From assembly GCA_963741995.1 (NCBI GenBank), contig CAVUKI010000001.1:620001-684000 (forward strand): DNA of 64,000 bases, written 5' to 3'. The first letter of the stretch is position 1. The number at the start of each line of letters is the position of its first letter. Below the pieces are notes generated by a model. It was not told the DNA's origin, did not search any database, and was given only the letters and a program-made list of their open reading frames with translations. The DNA comes from Bog-473 sp963741995 (GTDB taxonomy: Bacteria; Actinomycetota; Acidimicrobiia; Acidimicrobiales; RAAP-2). Below are positions 34,693 through 43,350 of the stretch, one piece after another. The position numbers were made by a program, and so were the translations under genes.

Positions 34693-35601
34693 ATGGCTGC
34701 ATTCCTCCAAGGGAAGGTCGTCGCCGTGACCGGCGGTGGCGGCGGGATCGGGCGTGCTGTCGCACTGGCCGCCGCCGGCGAAGGAGCCAAGGTGCTGGTG
34801 GCCGATTTCGGTGTGGGCATGGCCGGGGAGGACCCCAGCAGCGAGGTGGCCGAGGCTGTCGTCGCCGAGATCGCCAAGGCCGGCGGCGAGGCGATCGCCG
34901 TCGCGGACGACATCTCCAAAATGGAGTCGGGTGAGCGCCTCGTCGCCACTGCCGTCGAGAAGTGGGGCCGTATCGACGGCGTCGTGGCCGTGGCCGGGAT
35001 CCTGCGGGAGCGGATGCTCTTCAACATGTCCGAGGACGAATGGGACGCCGTCATCGCCACCCACCTGAAGGGTCACTTCACCGTGTTCAGGGCGGCCGCC
35101 GCGGTCATGCGCAAGCAAGAGAGCGGCGGGGCGCTCATCGGGTTCACGTCCGGCGCCTTCCAGGGCAGCGTGGCCCAGGCCAACTACGCGGCGGCCAAGG
35201 GCGGCATCGTGTCGCTCGTCCGATCGGCTGCGGTCGGCCTGCACCGCTACGGGGTGACGGCCAACGCCATTGCGCCTGTCGCCCGCACGAGGATGTCGGC
35301 CAATGTGCCGTCCGAGCTCGCCGAGATGGGTGACGCCGAGGACATCGCGCCCATGGTCGTGTACCTGCTCAGCGACAAGGCGAAGCACGTGACCGGACAG
35401 GTCTACACGGTGGTCGGCTCCAAGATCGCCGTCTGGAACCAGCCCACCGAAGTCCGTGCGATGTGGGCCGACGGCCGCTGGACACCCGAGCAGATCGCGG
35501 ACCGGCTCGACGACAACGTCGGCCAGGAGCGCATGGCGATGATCGACCGCCTCGAGCAGATGCGGGCGGCGGCGTCCTCGGGCGAGAAGCCCAACGCCTG
35601 A
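34693..35601 (+). CDS. Short-chain dehydrogenase/reductase
   Basis: A 302-residue SDR. The cofactor motif TGGGGGIGRAVAL is near residues 12-24, and the catalytic Tyr and Lys are in SVAQANYAAAKGGIVSLV near residues 165-182. The C-terminal 60 residues extend beyond a classical SDR, as seen in some actinobacterial beta-oxidation or 17-beta-hydroxysteroid dehydrogenase-like enzymes. It likely reduces or oxidises a 3-hydroxyacyl-CoA or steroid group. The ATG is at 34693. The two tiny genes at 35602-35927 abut it convergently. Confidence 0.88.
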   Translation: MAAFLQGKVVAVTGGGGGIGRAVALAAAGEGAKVLVADFGVGMAGEDPSSEVAEAVVAEIAKAGGEAIAVADDISKMESGERLVATAVEKWGRIDGVVAVAGILRERMLFNMSEDEWDAVIATHLKGHFTVFRAAAAVMRKQESGGALIGFTSGAFQGSVAQANYAAAKGGIVSLVRSAAVGLHRYGVTANAIAPVARTRMSANVPSELAEMGDAEDIAPMVVYLLSDKAKHVTGQVYTVVGSKIAVWNQPTEVRAMWADGRWTPEQIADRLDDNVGQERMAMIDRLEQMRAAASSGEKPNA

Positions 35602-35727
35602 TCAGATGACGCGGTGCAGGCGGGGCCGGGGCTTCACCGCGCTGTAGATCTCCAACGAGTTCCCCTCGTGGTGCGCCGCCACAACGGCCGACGCGATGTC
35701 GTCGTCGTCGGCGAACACTCGGCTCAT
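35602..35727 (-). CDS. Small hypothetical protein (41 aa)
   Basis: A 41-residue protein; the start ATG overlaps the stop of the upstream 67-residue gene by 4 bases (ATGA). It begins MSRVFADDDDIASAVVAAHH, then has a short strand-rich end. No family is recognised. The stop is directly next to the stop of the SDR gene. Because it is so short, translation is likely but not proven; the tight coupling is the main evidence. Confidence 0.5.
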   Translation of the reverse strand: MSRVFADDDDIASAVVAAHHEGNSLEIYSAVKPRPRLHRVI

Positions 35728-35927
35728 GCTCTGACCCCAGGTGACGGCCGACCCGCGATCTGGCGCTCGGGATGCTCCCAGGGCGGAATGCACAGCTCGA
35801 TCTGGTACATCGGCTCGAAGGTGACCACATGGGTCGCTCCGTCGCCGTGCGCCGCGAGCCATGCCTCCTTCTCCTCGTCGGTCCAAATTTTCTCTGTCAT
35901 CGGAATCCACGGCTGGACGGTGGCCAT
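35724..35927 (-). CDS. Small hypothetical protein (67 aa)
   Basis: A 67-residue protein with a good ribosome site (GGGAGG, 9 bases before ATG 35927). It begins MATVQPWIPMTEKIW, then has an acidic helix and an IELCIPPWEHPERQI segment. No family is recognised. Translationally coupled to the 41-residue gene. A 147-residue reading from 36167 is rejected, since the extra N-terminus is low-complexity and the ribosome site belongs to 35927. Confidence 0.6.
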   Translation of the reverse strand: MATVQPWIPMTEKIWTDEEKEAWLAAHGDGATHVVTFEPMYQIELCIPPWEHPERQIAGRPSPGVRA

Positions 35928-36173
35928 GTGCTCGCACCTCCCTCTCTCAGACATATCGGTTTCATCAGGAGAAGCCTTGAGAACGCACGGTCTTTCGCGA
36001 GAGCCGACGATTACACCCCGTATTCGGCGCGAGGCGGCCTGTTGGATGCCGCAAGGACGCTGGAGCGGTGGAGGAAATGGCGGGGTCGCCCCGCCTGGCC
36101 GGCTCGACCAATTCCGGGGGACGGAGCCGTGCTCTGCAACAGCGCAACGAGTGTGCGCGCCGCCCACGTGGAA

Positions 36174-37025
36174 TCAGGCCGGCTGTTCCGCGCTCTCGAG
36201 CGGCGTGTCGACCTCGTCGTCCTCGTCGTGCGTGAGGAGCCATTGCTTCCAATGCGCGCGCGTCCGTAACAGAATGATCACGCCGCCGACGACCAGGATG
36301 ACGCCGGCCAGTTGCACGAGGTCGGAGCCGAGACGGCCGTCCTCGCCCAACCAGAGGTGCTCGTCGAGGGAGCGCTCAATGCCCCACAACACCATGGCCG
36401 TGCCGAGCACGATTCCCGAGGGGTAGCCCGTCCGGCGTGTCCCGTTCGGCCACCGGTCGAGACGTCGTTCGATGGCGATCAGGATCAGGTAGACGGTGAA
36501 GTCCTCGAGAGCCTGGAAGATCGGGACCGGCAGACGCGGTCCCGCCTGGCCGGCGTAGTACATGCCGAACCATTGGTGCGTCGGGTGGCCGCCCCCCGCC
36601 ACCATCAGCTGGGGCCCCAGGAGGCGGCCGAGGGCCCAGCAAGCCAGGAGGACGGGTACCACGAGGTCGAGGGCCCGACCCATGGGGAGTTCCGGGCAGC
36701 GGCGTCGCGTGAGGATGATGCCGACCGGCACCGCCAGCAACAGGCCGCCGAATGACGAAAGCCCGCCGTGCCAGACGGCGAGAATGTCGCCCGGGTTCTG
36801 GGTGTAGTAGCTGAGGTTCGACAGCACGTGCATGGCGCGGGCGCCCACGACAGCAGCGAGGATGATCCAAAGGAAGACGGGGACGAGCCAGTCGGTGGGG
36901 TAGCCGTTCTTGCGCAGGCGCCGCTCGAAGTAGACGAAGCCGAACCAGAATGTGAGCGCGAGCCCGATGCCGTAGGTGTGGACCTGTAACGGTCCGATGT
37001 GGAACTCGACGGGGATCGGTCTCAT
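36174..37025 (-). CDS. lgt: Prolipoprotein diacylglyceryl transferase
   Basis: A 283-residue integral membrane enzyme with seven or so helices. It transfers diacylglyceryl from phosphatidylglycerol to lipobox cysteines. Signature blocks are HTYGIGLALTFWFGFVYF, HGGLSSFGGLLLAVPVG and VPVLLACWALGRLLG, the last carrying the helix before the usual arginine. The familiar GRIGNF region reads GRLLGPQLMVAGGG, so the motif is divergent. C-terminal tail is acidic. It is the only clear lipoprotein-maturation gene in the window. Confidence 0.85.
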   Translation of the reverse strand: MRPIPVEFHIGPLQVHTYGIGLALTFWFGFVYFERRLRKNGYPTDWLVPVFLWIILAAVVGARAMHVLSNLSYYTQNPGDILAVWHGGLSSFGGLLLAVPVGIILTRRRCPELPMGRALDLVVPVLLACWALGRLLGPQLMVAGGGHPTHQWFGMYYAGQAGPRLPVPIFQALEDFTVYLILIAIERRLDRWPNGTRRTGYPSGIVLGTAMVLWGIERSLDEHLWLGEDGRLGSDLVQLAGVILVVGGVIILLRTRAHWKQWLLTHDEDDEVDTPLESAEQPA

Positions 37026-37118
37026 GGCTCGGTTCGGGCCAGGTTAGGACCCGCAGGCGCGCAACTGGGTCCGGGGGGTGGGGAAGCGGAGGTGCGAGTG
37101 GTGGGAGGGCGAAGCTGG

Positions 37119-38335
37119 CTACGGCCGGCCGGCGCCCACGAAGCCGCCGCTGAGCCGCAGTCCCGTGATCCAGACCGAGGCTCCGGTATAGGGCGCCTCG
37201 ATCATCGAGCCGCCGCCCACGTACATGGCCACGTGCTCGGAGCCTCCCGGGCCGTAGAAGAGGAGGTCGCCCGGCTGCAGGTCGCTGACCGGCACCGGTG
37301 TCGAGTCGGCCATCTGGGCCCCCGAGTAGTGAGGCAGGCCGACGCCGACCTGGCCCCAGGACCATGCGGTCAACCCGGAGCAGTCGAAGCCGGGGCTGGC
37401 CGAGCCCTTGGGAGACTCACCGCCCCAGACATAGGGGACGCCGATCTGGCTCTCTGCGGCCTGGAGCGCACCGGTGCCACCGGGAGAGGAGGGCGGAGGT
37501 GCGGCCTGGCTCAGAGCGGCCGTCGTCGCGCTGCCCGCAGCCTGCGACGGTGCCGCTGTCGGGGTCGCCGCGGCGCTGCGGCCGCGGCTGCAGCCGCCTG
37601 TGCCTGGCGCTCCTGCGCGGCCTTGGCGGCGGCGGCGATCTCTGCTGCCTGCTGCTCTTGAACCAGTTGGGCGATCTGACCCTGTTCCTGGGACAGCGCG
37701 CTCTTCTGCGACTGGATGGCTTGCGCGTTCTGCGCCACGGCGGTCTGCTCGGCGGTCACCTGCGTCTGGGCCTGCCCCTGCTCGCCCTGGAGTTGGCCCA
37801 CCTGTGTGTTCAACGAGTTCTCAGCCGTGTGGAGGTTGGCGACGGCAAGGGAGATGTCGCCTTCGGCGACCTTGTTGTACTCAGTGGTCGCGCCGAGGGT
37901 CTGCTCGTTGCCGCTGAAGATCGGGTTTTGTGCGGCCGCGGTGCCGTCCGAGATGTAGTTGGCCACGGCAGCCTTGGACAGGGTGGACCTGTCCTTCGAG
38001 ACCTGCGATTGGTCCGCCGCCACGTTGGCCTTGGTCGTCGCAATGCTCGCGTTGATCTGAGAGAGGTGGTACTGGGCGGCGTCGTACTGCTGGCTCAGCG
38101 CCGACATCTGGTCCTGCGCCTGGCTCAGTTGCGCCTCGATGGCTGCGGCCTTCGCCTTGGCGTCGGAGATGGCGTCACCTGCGGCTGGGCGCGCCGCCAT
38201 GAACGCAGTGCTTGCCAGCACTGAGACTACGGTCAACGCGGGGATCCCGACCCGCTGGAGCAAGCGAGCGCTCCTGGGAGACCGCGGCGCGGAGTGGTGG
38301 TGAACCCGCTCTACGTCAGTCACGATGGCCAACAT
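37119..38335 (-). CDS. NlpC/P60 peptidoglycan hydrolase with coiled coil, frameshifted
   Basis: About 405 residues when one base is removed near 37580. The N-terminus has an export helix (IPALTVVSVLASTAFMAA), then a long coiled coil (IEAQLSQAQDQMSALSQQYD onward), a low-complexity Ala/Gln linker, and a C-terminal NlpC/P60 domain. The catalytic Cys is in PGFDCSGLTAWSW, and the His in EHVAMYVGGG. It cuts peptide stems in peptidoglycan, like RipA or mycobacterial RipC. The frameshift separates a complete domain from its start, so an assembly error is likely. Confidence 0.82.
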
Positions 38336-38491
38336 TCTTATCGGACGCCTTCCGTCGATACAACCACCCTCGGTGGGAAACGGGTGTGTGTGGTAGCACC
38401 AGAAGTGCGAAAGCGCAGCTCATTCTAGGAAAGCAAGAAATCCGAACTTATGATGAACTCCAGGGAGATAACGGAGCCTGCGGCAGGGAAC

Positions 38492-38497
38492 TACGGT
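38492..38497 (+). promoter_or_regulatory. Predicted -10 box of a leaderless promoter
   Basis: TACGGT lies 7 bases before the ATG at 38505, without a ribosome site. Confidence 0.4.
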
Positions 38498-38504
38498 CGA
38501 ACGC

Positions 38505-39191
38505 ATGGGTGAAATGATCGAATTCGCAAGCAACGGGTCGACGGCGGGGGGTTATCTGGCCACTCCCGAGAGCGGGAGCGGGCCGGGAGTGGTGGTGATC
38601 CAGGAGTGGTGGGGCCTGGTGGACCACATCGAGGACGTGTGCGACCGCTTTGCCGCAGCGGGCTTCGTGGCCCTGGCCCCGGACCTCTATCACGGCAAGA
38701 AGGTGCGACCCGGTGAGCCCGACGAAGCGGGCAAGGCGATGATGGCGATGCGGATGGAACAAGCCGGGCGCGACATGAGTGGGGCTGTCGACGAAGTGCT
38801 GCGCCGGAGCTCGGGCGCCAAGGTCGGCGTCATCGGGTTCTGCATGGGCGGCGGGCTGGCGCTCGTGCTCGCGACGCAGCGACCGGACGCAGTGGCCGCG
38901 GTCGTCCCGTGTTACGGCATCATTCCGTGGCCGGACGCGCAGCCCGACTACGCCAACATGTCGGCGGCCGTCCTAGGGCACTACGCCGAGAAGGACAGCT
39001 TCTTCACGCCGGAGGCCGCCAAGGCGTTGGAGCAGCAACTCCGCGACCTGGGCAAGTCCGCTGAGATGATCATCTACGCCGGCACGGACCACGCGTTCTT
39101 CAACGACACGCGTCCGGAGGTGTACGACGCCGAAGCGTCGAGCGCGCTGTGGGACCGCACGTTGGAGTTCTTCACCGAACACCTCGGCTGA
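38505..39191 (+). CDS. Dienelactone hydrolase family protein
   Basis: A 228-residue alpha/beta hydrolase. The nucleophile elbow is IGFCMGGGLAL (Cys), the acid is in YAEKDSFFTP and the His in AGTDHAFFN, a catalytic Cys-Asp-His triad as in dienelactone hydrolase. Family members open lactones or hydrolyse other esters, mainly in aromatic-ring degradation. No partner catechol genes are seen here. It begins with a leaderless-type promoter. Confidence 0.9.
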   Translation: MGEMIEFASNGSTAGGYLATPESGSGPGVVVIQEWWGLVDHIEDVCDRFAAAGFVALAPDLYHGKKVRPGEPDEAGKAMMAMRMEQAGRDMSGAVDEVLRRSSGAKVGVIGFCMGGGLALVLATQRPDAVAAVVPCYGIIPWPDAQPDYANMSAAVLGHYAEKDSFFTPEAAKALEQQLRDLGKSAEMIIYAGTDHAFFNDTRPEVYDAEASSALWDRTLEFFTEHLG

Positions 39192-39280
39192 GTCGAGCGC
39201 CCGCCGGCACGTGATCACAGGACCCGTGGGGACTTCTCCCGGTCCACGCATCGACCGACATGCCGAGTAGCCACCGACGG

Positions 39281-39308
39281 TCCGCCAACCGCCTTCCGCC
39301 AACCGCCC
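39281..39308. repeat. 14-bp direct repeat, two copies
   Basis: TCCGCCAACCGCC(T/C) occurs twice in tandem between the hydrolase and the lyase gene, followed by a shorter TCCGCAG pair. No function is apparent. Confidence 0.5.
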
Positions 39309-39373
39309 TCCGCAGTCCGCAGCCCTCGAGAGGCGGGTCCACACCGCCCGAGAGGGCCCTGGGACACGTTTGT

Positions 39374-39379
39374 TACCAT
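39374..39379 (+). promoter_or_regulatory. Predicted -10 box of a leaderless promoter
   Basis: TACCAT lies 6 bases before the ATG at 39386. Confidence 0.5.
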
Positions 39380-39385
39380 CGCTCC

Positions 39386-40324
39386 ATGTCTGCACGCTCC
39401 CGCGACCTCCCCCGGCGCTCCTGCCTCTCGACCCCCGGTTCCAACGAGAAGTTCCTGGCCAAGGCCCCGACCGTCCCGGCCGACATGACGTTCCTCGATC
39501 TCGAGGACGCCGTGGCGCCCTTGGAGAAAGAGGCCGCCCGCCCCAAGGTGGTCGACGCCATCAAGAACCTGGCCTGGGACGACCGCGTGCTCTGCGTGCG
39601 GGTCAACGCGTGGGACACCGAGTGGACCTACGGCGACGTGATCGAGGTCGTGGGCAACGCCGGCGAGCGCCTGGACGAGGTCATGTTGCCCAAGGTGCAG
39701 TACGCCTCCGACGTGGTCGCCCTTGACCTCCTGCTGACCCAGGTCGAGAAGAAGTCGGGATTGCCGGTCGGCCACATCGGCATCGAGGCGCAGATCGAGA
39801 CGGCGCGCGGGCTCATCAACGTGGACGACATCTGCGCGGCCTCCCCTCGACTGGAAACGATCATCTTCGGCCCGGCCGACTTCGCGGCGAGCATCGAGAT
39901 GCCGGTGCTCACCGGCGGGATCGAGATCCCCGAGTACCCCGGCGACCACTTCAATTACGTCTTCAGCCGCATCCTCATGGCGGGCCGGGCCAACGGGCTG
40001 CAGGTGATCGACGGGCCGTTCCTCAAGGTGCGCGAGCTCGACGCCCTGCGCGAATACTCCATGCGCGCCCGCATGCTCGGCTACGACGGGAAGTGGGCCC
40101 TCACGCCCGACCAGGCGGCGACGCTCAACGAGGTCTTCTCGCCCACCCAGGAGCAGTTCGACCGCGCCTTCGACATCCTCGACGCGTACCAGAAGGCCAC
40201 CGAGGACGACCGCAAGGGCGCCGTCATGTTCGGAGACGAGATGATCGACGAGGCCAGCCGCAAAATGGCCATCAAGTTCGTGAGCAGGGGAGAGCGGGCC
40301 GGGCTCACCCGCAGCCCGGGCTAG
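39386..40324 (+). CDS. HpcH/HpaI-family CoA lyase, likely malyl-CoA/beta-methylmalyl-CoA lyase
   Basis: A 312-residue lyase of the CitE-like family. It has SCLSTPGSNEKFLAKAP, FLDLEDAVAPLEKEAARPK with a metal-binding Asp-Glu region, and IGIEAQIETARGLINVD and IIFGPADFAASIEM. It splits (3S)-malyl-CoA or beta-methylmalyl-CoA into acyl-CoA and glyoxylate. From memory the sequence is close to the lyase next to ccr/mcd in Streptomyces, and the mcd-like and MaoC genes beside it support a place in the ethylmalonyl-CoA pathway. No ccr or ecm gene lies in this window. The start ATG is 6 bases after a -10 box. Confidence 0.85.
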   Translation: MSARSRDLPRRSCLSTPGSNEKFLAKAPTVPADMTFLDLEDAVAPLEKEAARPKVVDAIKNLAWDDRVLCVRVNAWDTEWTYGDVIEVVGNAGERLDEVMLPKVQYASDVVALDLLLTQVEKKSGLPVGHIGIEAQIETARGLINVDDICAASPRLETIIFGPADFAASIEMPVLTGGIEIPEYPGDHFNYVFSRILMAGRANGLQVIDGPFLKVRELDALREYSMRARMLGYDGKWALTPDQAATLNEVFSPTQEQFDRAFDILDAYQKATEDDRKGAVMFGDEMIDEASRKMAIKFVSRGERAGLTRSPG

Positions 40325-40345
40325 GGCCGGCCTCCGTCGCTCGTC

Positions 40346-41953
40346 TCAGCTGATGAGGCGGCGGGCGATGACCTTGAGGGCCAAGGTCTCATCGGCTCCC
40401 TCGAATATGGAGAGCACCCGGGCGTCGACGAAGTAGCGGCTGACCGGGAATTCCTCCGCGTAGCCCATGCCGCCGTGGATCTGCATGGCTTCGCGGGTCA
40501 CCCACTCCGCGGCCCGGCAGACGTAGGCCTTGACCATGGACGCTTCGAGCGTGCCTTCGCCCTGCGCCATCAGCCGCGCCACGTGGTACGAGCTCTGGCG
40601 CGTGGCCTGAATGATCACCGCCATCCGGCCGAGCTTGGCCTGGGTCAGCTGGTACTCGCCGATCGGCGATCCGAACACCTTGCGTTCGGCCGCATAGGCG
40701 AGGGCGGCCTCGTAGGCGGCCTGCATGACGCCGAGCGCACGCGCCGCCGTCTGCAGCCGGCCGTTCTCGAACCCCTGCATCTGGAGATAGAAGCCCTTGC
40801 CCAGCCCATCGGCGCCACCGATCAGGTTGGCTTTCGGGACGAACCAGTTCTCGAACGCCAGCTCGTAGGAGTGCATCCCCCTGTAGCCGAGGGTGTCGAT
40901 CGGTCGACCCTCGAGCCGGCCCGGCTGCAGGTCGGCCGGGCGTTCCGGCCCGTCCTCCTGCGTGAACACGAAGCCGTGGCCGTCACCCCGCGGCTTCTCG
41001 ACGACGAACATGGAGATGCCGCGGTGGGCGAGGGAGCGGTCGGGGTTGGTGCGGGCCAACAGCATGAGCACGTCCGCCCGCGCCGCGAACGTGCACCAGG
41101 TCTTGACCCCGTTGATGACCCACCCGCCGTCGACCGGCGTGGCGGCGGTGACGATGCCGGCCACGTCGGACCCGAAGTCGGGCTCCGTCACGGCGACGGC
41201 CGCCAAAATCTCGGCGGAGGCCAGCTTGGGGAGCCACTGCTTCTTCTGCTCCTCGGTCCCGCCGTAGACGAGAGCTCGGGTCAGGATCTCGGGCCGGGTG
41301 ATGAGCGAGCCGCCGACGCCGAGCGAGCCCCAGCTCAGCTCCTCGGTGGCGACAACCATGCCCATGTAGTCGCTCTCGCCGCCGGACGCGAAGCCGTCGT
41401 ACTCCTCGGGAACGGACAGCCCGAAGCCGCCGAGCTCGGCGAGGCCCTCAATGACCTCCTCGGGGATATCGAGGTTCTGGCGGTGCACGTGCTCGGCGTG
41501 GGGCCGCACCTTGTCCACGGCGAAGCGGTGGAACGTCTCGCGGACCAGCTCGAAATCCTCGCCCAAGTGGCGCGGGCCCTCGGTGGTAGCCAGGCCCGCC
41601 AGCACTGCCGGATCGCGCTGCTCCGCCAGGAACGCGGCCGCCGGCGCATCCCAACCGGGCTCGACGCCCCAGAACGTTTCGCGGCCGGCCACGCGTCCGA
41701 TGAGATCCGCCAGGACGTCGGCCACGAAGGCCCCGGCGATGCGGGCCTCCACGTCACCCAGGGCGCCGTACTCGAGCGTGGCCCGCGCCGTGGCCACCGC
41801 CGCCGCGGCGTGCGCCACGTCATAGGCGACCACCTGGTTGGCATCAATGCCCCCGCCCTCGCGCACCGCGGCGCAAGCCTGGTCGACCAGGCGTTGGGCC
41901 AGATCAACGGCGTCAGCGGCGGGGGCGAGGTCCGGAGCGGTGGGCGTCGTCAC
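40346..41953 (-). CDS. Acyl-CoA dehydrogenase with N-terminal extension, likely (2S)-methylsuccinyl-CoA dehydrogenase
   Basis: A 535-residue enzyme. The acyl-CoA dehydrogenase core occupies about residues 140-535, with AVTEPDFGSDVAGIVTAATP and a C-terminal active-site segment VLSIFEGADETLALKVIARR. The first 135 residues are an extra helical domain. This length and the IFEGADETL segment match methylsuccinyl-CoA dehydrogenase of the ethylmalonyl-CoA pathway (Mcd) as I recall it from Streptomyces. It converges on the lyase gene, with a 21-bp gap. Substrate assignment is an inference. Confidence 0.82.
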   Translation of the reverse strand: MTTPTAPDLAPAADAVDLAQRLVDQACAAVREGGGIDANQVVAYDVAHAAAAVATARATLEYGALGDVEARIAGAFVADVLADLIGRVAGRETFWGVEPGWDAPAAAFLAEQRDPAVLAGLATTEGPRHLGEDFELVRETFHRFAVDKVRPHAEHVHRQNLDIPEEVIEGLAELGGFGLSVPEEYDGFASGGESDYMGMVVATEELSWGSLGVGGSLITRPEILTRALVYGGTEEQKKQWLPKLASAEILAAVAVTEPDFGSDVAGIVTAATPVDGGWVINGVKTWCTFAARADVLMLLARTNPDRSLAHRGISMFVVEKPRGDGHGFVFTQEDGPERPADLQPGRLEGRPIDTLGYRGMHSYELAFENWFVPKANLIGGADGLGKGFYLQMQGFENGRLQTAARALGVMQAAYEAALAYAAERKVFGSPIGEYQLTQAKLGRMAVIIQATRQSSYHVARLMAQGEGTLEASMVKAYVCRAAEWVTREAMQIHGGMGYAEEFPVSRYFVDARVLSIFEGADETLALKVIARRLIS

Positions 41954-41996
41954 GTGGAGCGACCCTAATAGCTCACCAAAGTGCTCCTCTTTCGCC

Positions 41997-42065
41997 GAGG
42001 TGAGGTGAGTGAGGTGAGGTGAGGTGAGGCGAGGTGAGGTGAGGTGAGGTGAGGTGAGGTGAGGT
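41997..42065. repeat. GAGGT pentanucleotide microsatellite
   Basis: Thirteen GAGGT-type pentamers (one GAGGC) interrupted once by GAGT. It occupies the gap between the Mcd-like gene start (41953) and the methyltransferase stop (42113), and is followed by GT-rich low complexity to about 42111. Long perfect pentamer runs are rare in bacteria and prone to slippage. Confidence 0.9.
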
Positions 42066-42112
42066 GAAGGTGGGATGGCGTGGCGTGGGGTGGGGTGGTG
42101 GGGTGGGGTCGT

Positions 42113-42784
42113 TCAGGTCCGACGGCCGATGACCGTCACGAGCGGCGGAAGGACCACCGGGTCGTCACCGGGATCAACGCCGGTGAGCGATTCCAGGTAG
42201 CGCGTGACGGGGCCGGGCCCGACCCCCGCCGGAGCCTCGGCCCAGGCGTCGACCACGTCGAGCCCGGCGTGGCGCACCAGCGCGGGCAGCAACGCGCCGA
42301 CGTCAGGGTGGCGCGCCTCGGGCATGGACAGGGGCATCCCCGCGATGCGGCCGGCCGACGTGATGGGCTCCTGTGCCACCACCCAACCGCCTGGCCTGAC
42401 GGCTGCGGCCATCATCCGGACGACAACGGCCGGGTCGATCACGTGCAGCAGGAGGAAACGGCAGAAGGCGAGGTCGACCTCTTCGGGCAACGAGAGATCC
42501 TCGCCGGCCTGGGTCAGCGCGATCACCTGGGCGTGCGCGGCTGCGGCATGCGCCACTTCGTCCCGGGCTGCCGGGTCGCTGTCGACGGCGTAGACCCTGC
42601 CGTCCCGGCCGACCATCTCGGCCAGCGCCACCGAGACATCGCCCCCGCCGGCGCCCACATCGACGCAGCGCCAACCGCCTCCGAGGCCCAACCGCAAGAG
42701 CGCCGTGGCCAGAGGGCGGCGGTAGACGTCGTCCCGGAGACCGATCATCTCGCCGATTTCGTCCCGGCCCACCTGCTCCACCAT
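42113..42784 (-). CDS. Class I SAM-dependent methyltransferase
   Basis: A 223-residue methyltransferase: motif I is CVDVGAGGGDVSVALAEMV, then VYAVDSDPAARDEV and VDLAFCRFLLLHVID. Substrate unknown. ATG 42784 is chosen; an earlier in-frame ATG at 42907 would put the hexamer repeat (42824-42865), read as Val-Gly repeats, into the protein, and that start is only 6 bases from the divergent DUF6941 gene. The gene is bracketed by two microsatellites. Confidence 0.78.
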   Translation of the reverse strand: MVEQVGRDEIGEMIGLRDDVYRRPLATALLRLGLGGGWRCVDVGAGGGDVSVALAEMVGRDGRVYAVDSDPAARDEVAHAAAAHAQVIALTQAGEDLSLPEEVDLAFCRFLLLHVIDPAVVVRMMAAAVRPGGWVVAQEPITSAGRIAGMPLSMPEARHPDVGALLPALVRHAGLDVVDAWAEAPAGVGPGPVTRYLESLTGVDPGDDPVVLPPLVTVIGRRT

Positions 42785-42823
42785 GGTTTTGCACTCTACG
42801 GCGCACACGGGCCTGGCTCCGTG

Positions 42824-42865
42824 CCCGACCCCGACCCCGACCCCGACGCCGACCCCGACCCCGAC
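42824..42865. repeat. CCCGAC hexanucleotide repeat, seven copies
   Basis: Seven CCCGAC units, the fifth being GCCGAC. On the minus strand the repeat is GTCGGG, which would encode Val-Gly if the methyltransferase started at 42907. It lies between the divergent methyltransferase and DUF6941 genes. Confidence 0.85.
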
Positions 42866-42898
42866 CCTGTCCCGCCCGGCGCCGAAGCCGGCGACCGG

Positions 42899-42904
42899 TA
42901 ACCT
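42899..42904 (+). promoter_or_regulatory. Predicted -10 box of a leaderless promoter
   Basis: TAACCT lies 8 bases before the GTG at 42913. Confidence 0.4.
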
Positions 42905-42912
42905 CACCCTTC

Positions 42913-43350
42913 GTGAAAGTAACCATGCTGCTGTGCGACGCAGCCCAGGTGTCCGACGGCAAGCTCTTCATCCTGGGCGGCGGATGGAGCATGACCGGCC
43001 CCGATCCCGTGCCCTCCGCCGTGGCGCTCAAGATCGACGTCGATTGGCACGAGGCGGAGACCTCGCACCACTGGGAGCTCTTCTTAGAGGACGCCGACGG
43101 CCAGCCCGTGCTGATGGAGACGACGGAAGGGACCCAGCCGGTCGAGGTACGCGGGGAGTTCACCGTGAGCCAGCCGCAGGGGATCCCCGAGGGCTCGCCG
43201 ATCGACGTGGCGCTCGCCGTCAATCTCGGCCCCCTCCCGTTGGCCCCGGGCACCCGCTTCGCCTGGCGGCTGATGATCGACGGGGAGTCGTTGCCCAACG
43301 CCTCGCTCGGCTTCACCACCCGTCCCCGTCCCCAGCCGGCAGCTGAGTGA
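42913..43350 (+). CDS. DUF6941-family protein
   Basis: A 145-residue protein of DUF6941: the start MKVTMLLCDAAQVSDGKLFI and the GGGWSMTGPDPVPSAVALKI segment are diagnostic. It is a beta-rich cytoplasmic protein of unknown function, found next to CoA genes in many actinobacteria. The GTG start is supported by a -10 box 8 bases upstream. Its stop overlaps the MaoC start by 4 bases (GTGA). Confidence 0.82.
   Translation: MKVTMLLCDAAQVSDGKLFILGGGWSMTGPDPVPSAVALKIDVDWHEAETSHHWELFLEDADGQPVLMETTEGTQPVEVRGEFTVSQPQGIPEGSPIDVALAVNLGPLPLAPGTRFAWRLMIDGESLPNASLGFTTRPRPQPAAE

Noticed and set aside
35724..36167. Longer version (147 codons) of the small gene at 35724-35927
   Set aside because: The extra part is Pro/Arg-rich and the ribosome site lies at 35927.
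38336..38504. Possible c-di-AMP (ydaO-type) riboswitch upstream of the NlpC/P60 gene
   Set aside because: NlpC/P60 genes often carry one, but the minus-strand sequence did not show the conserved ydaO elements I know; a covariance search would be decisive.
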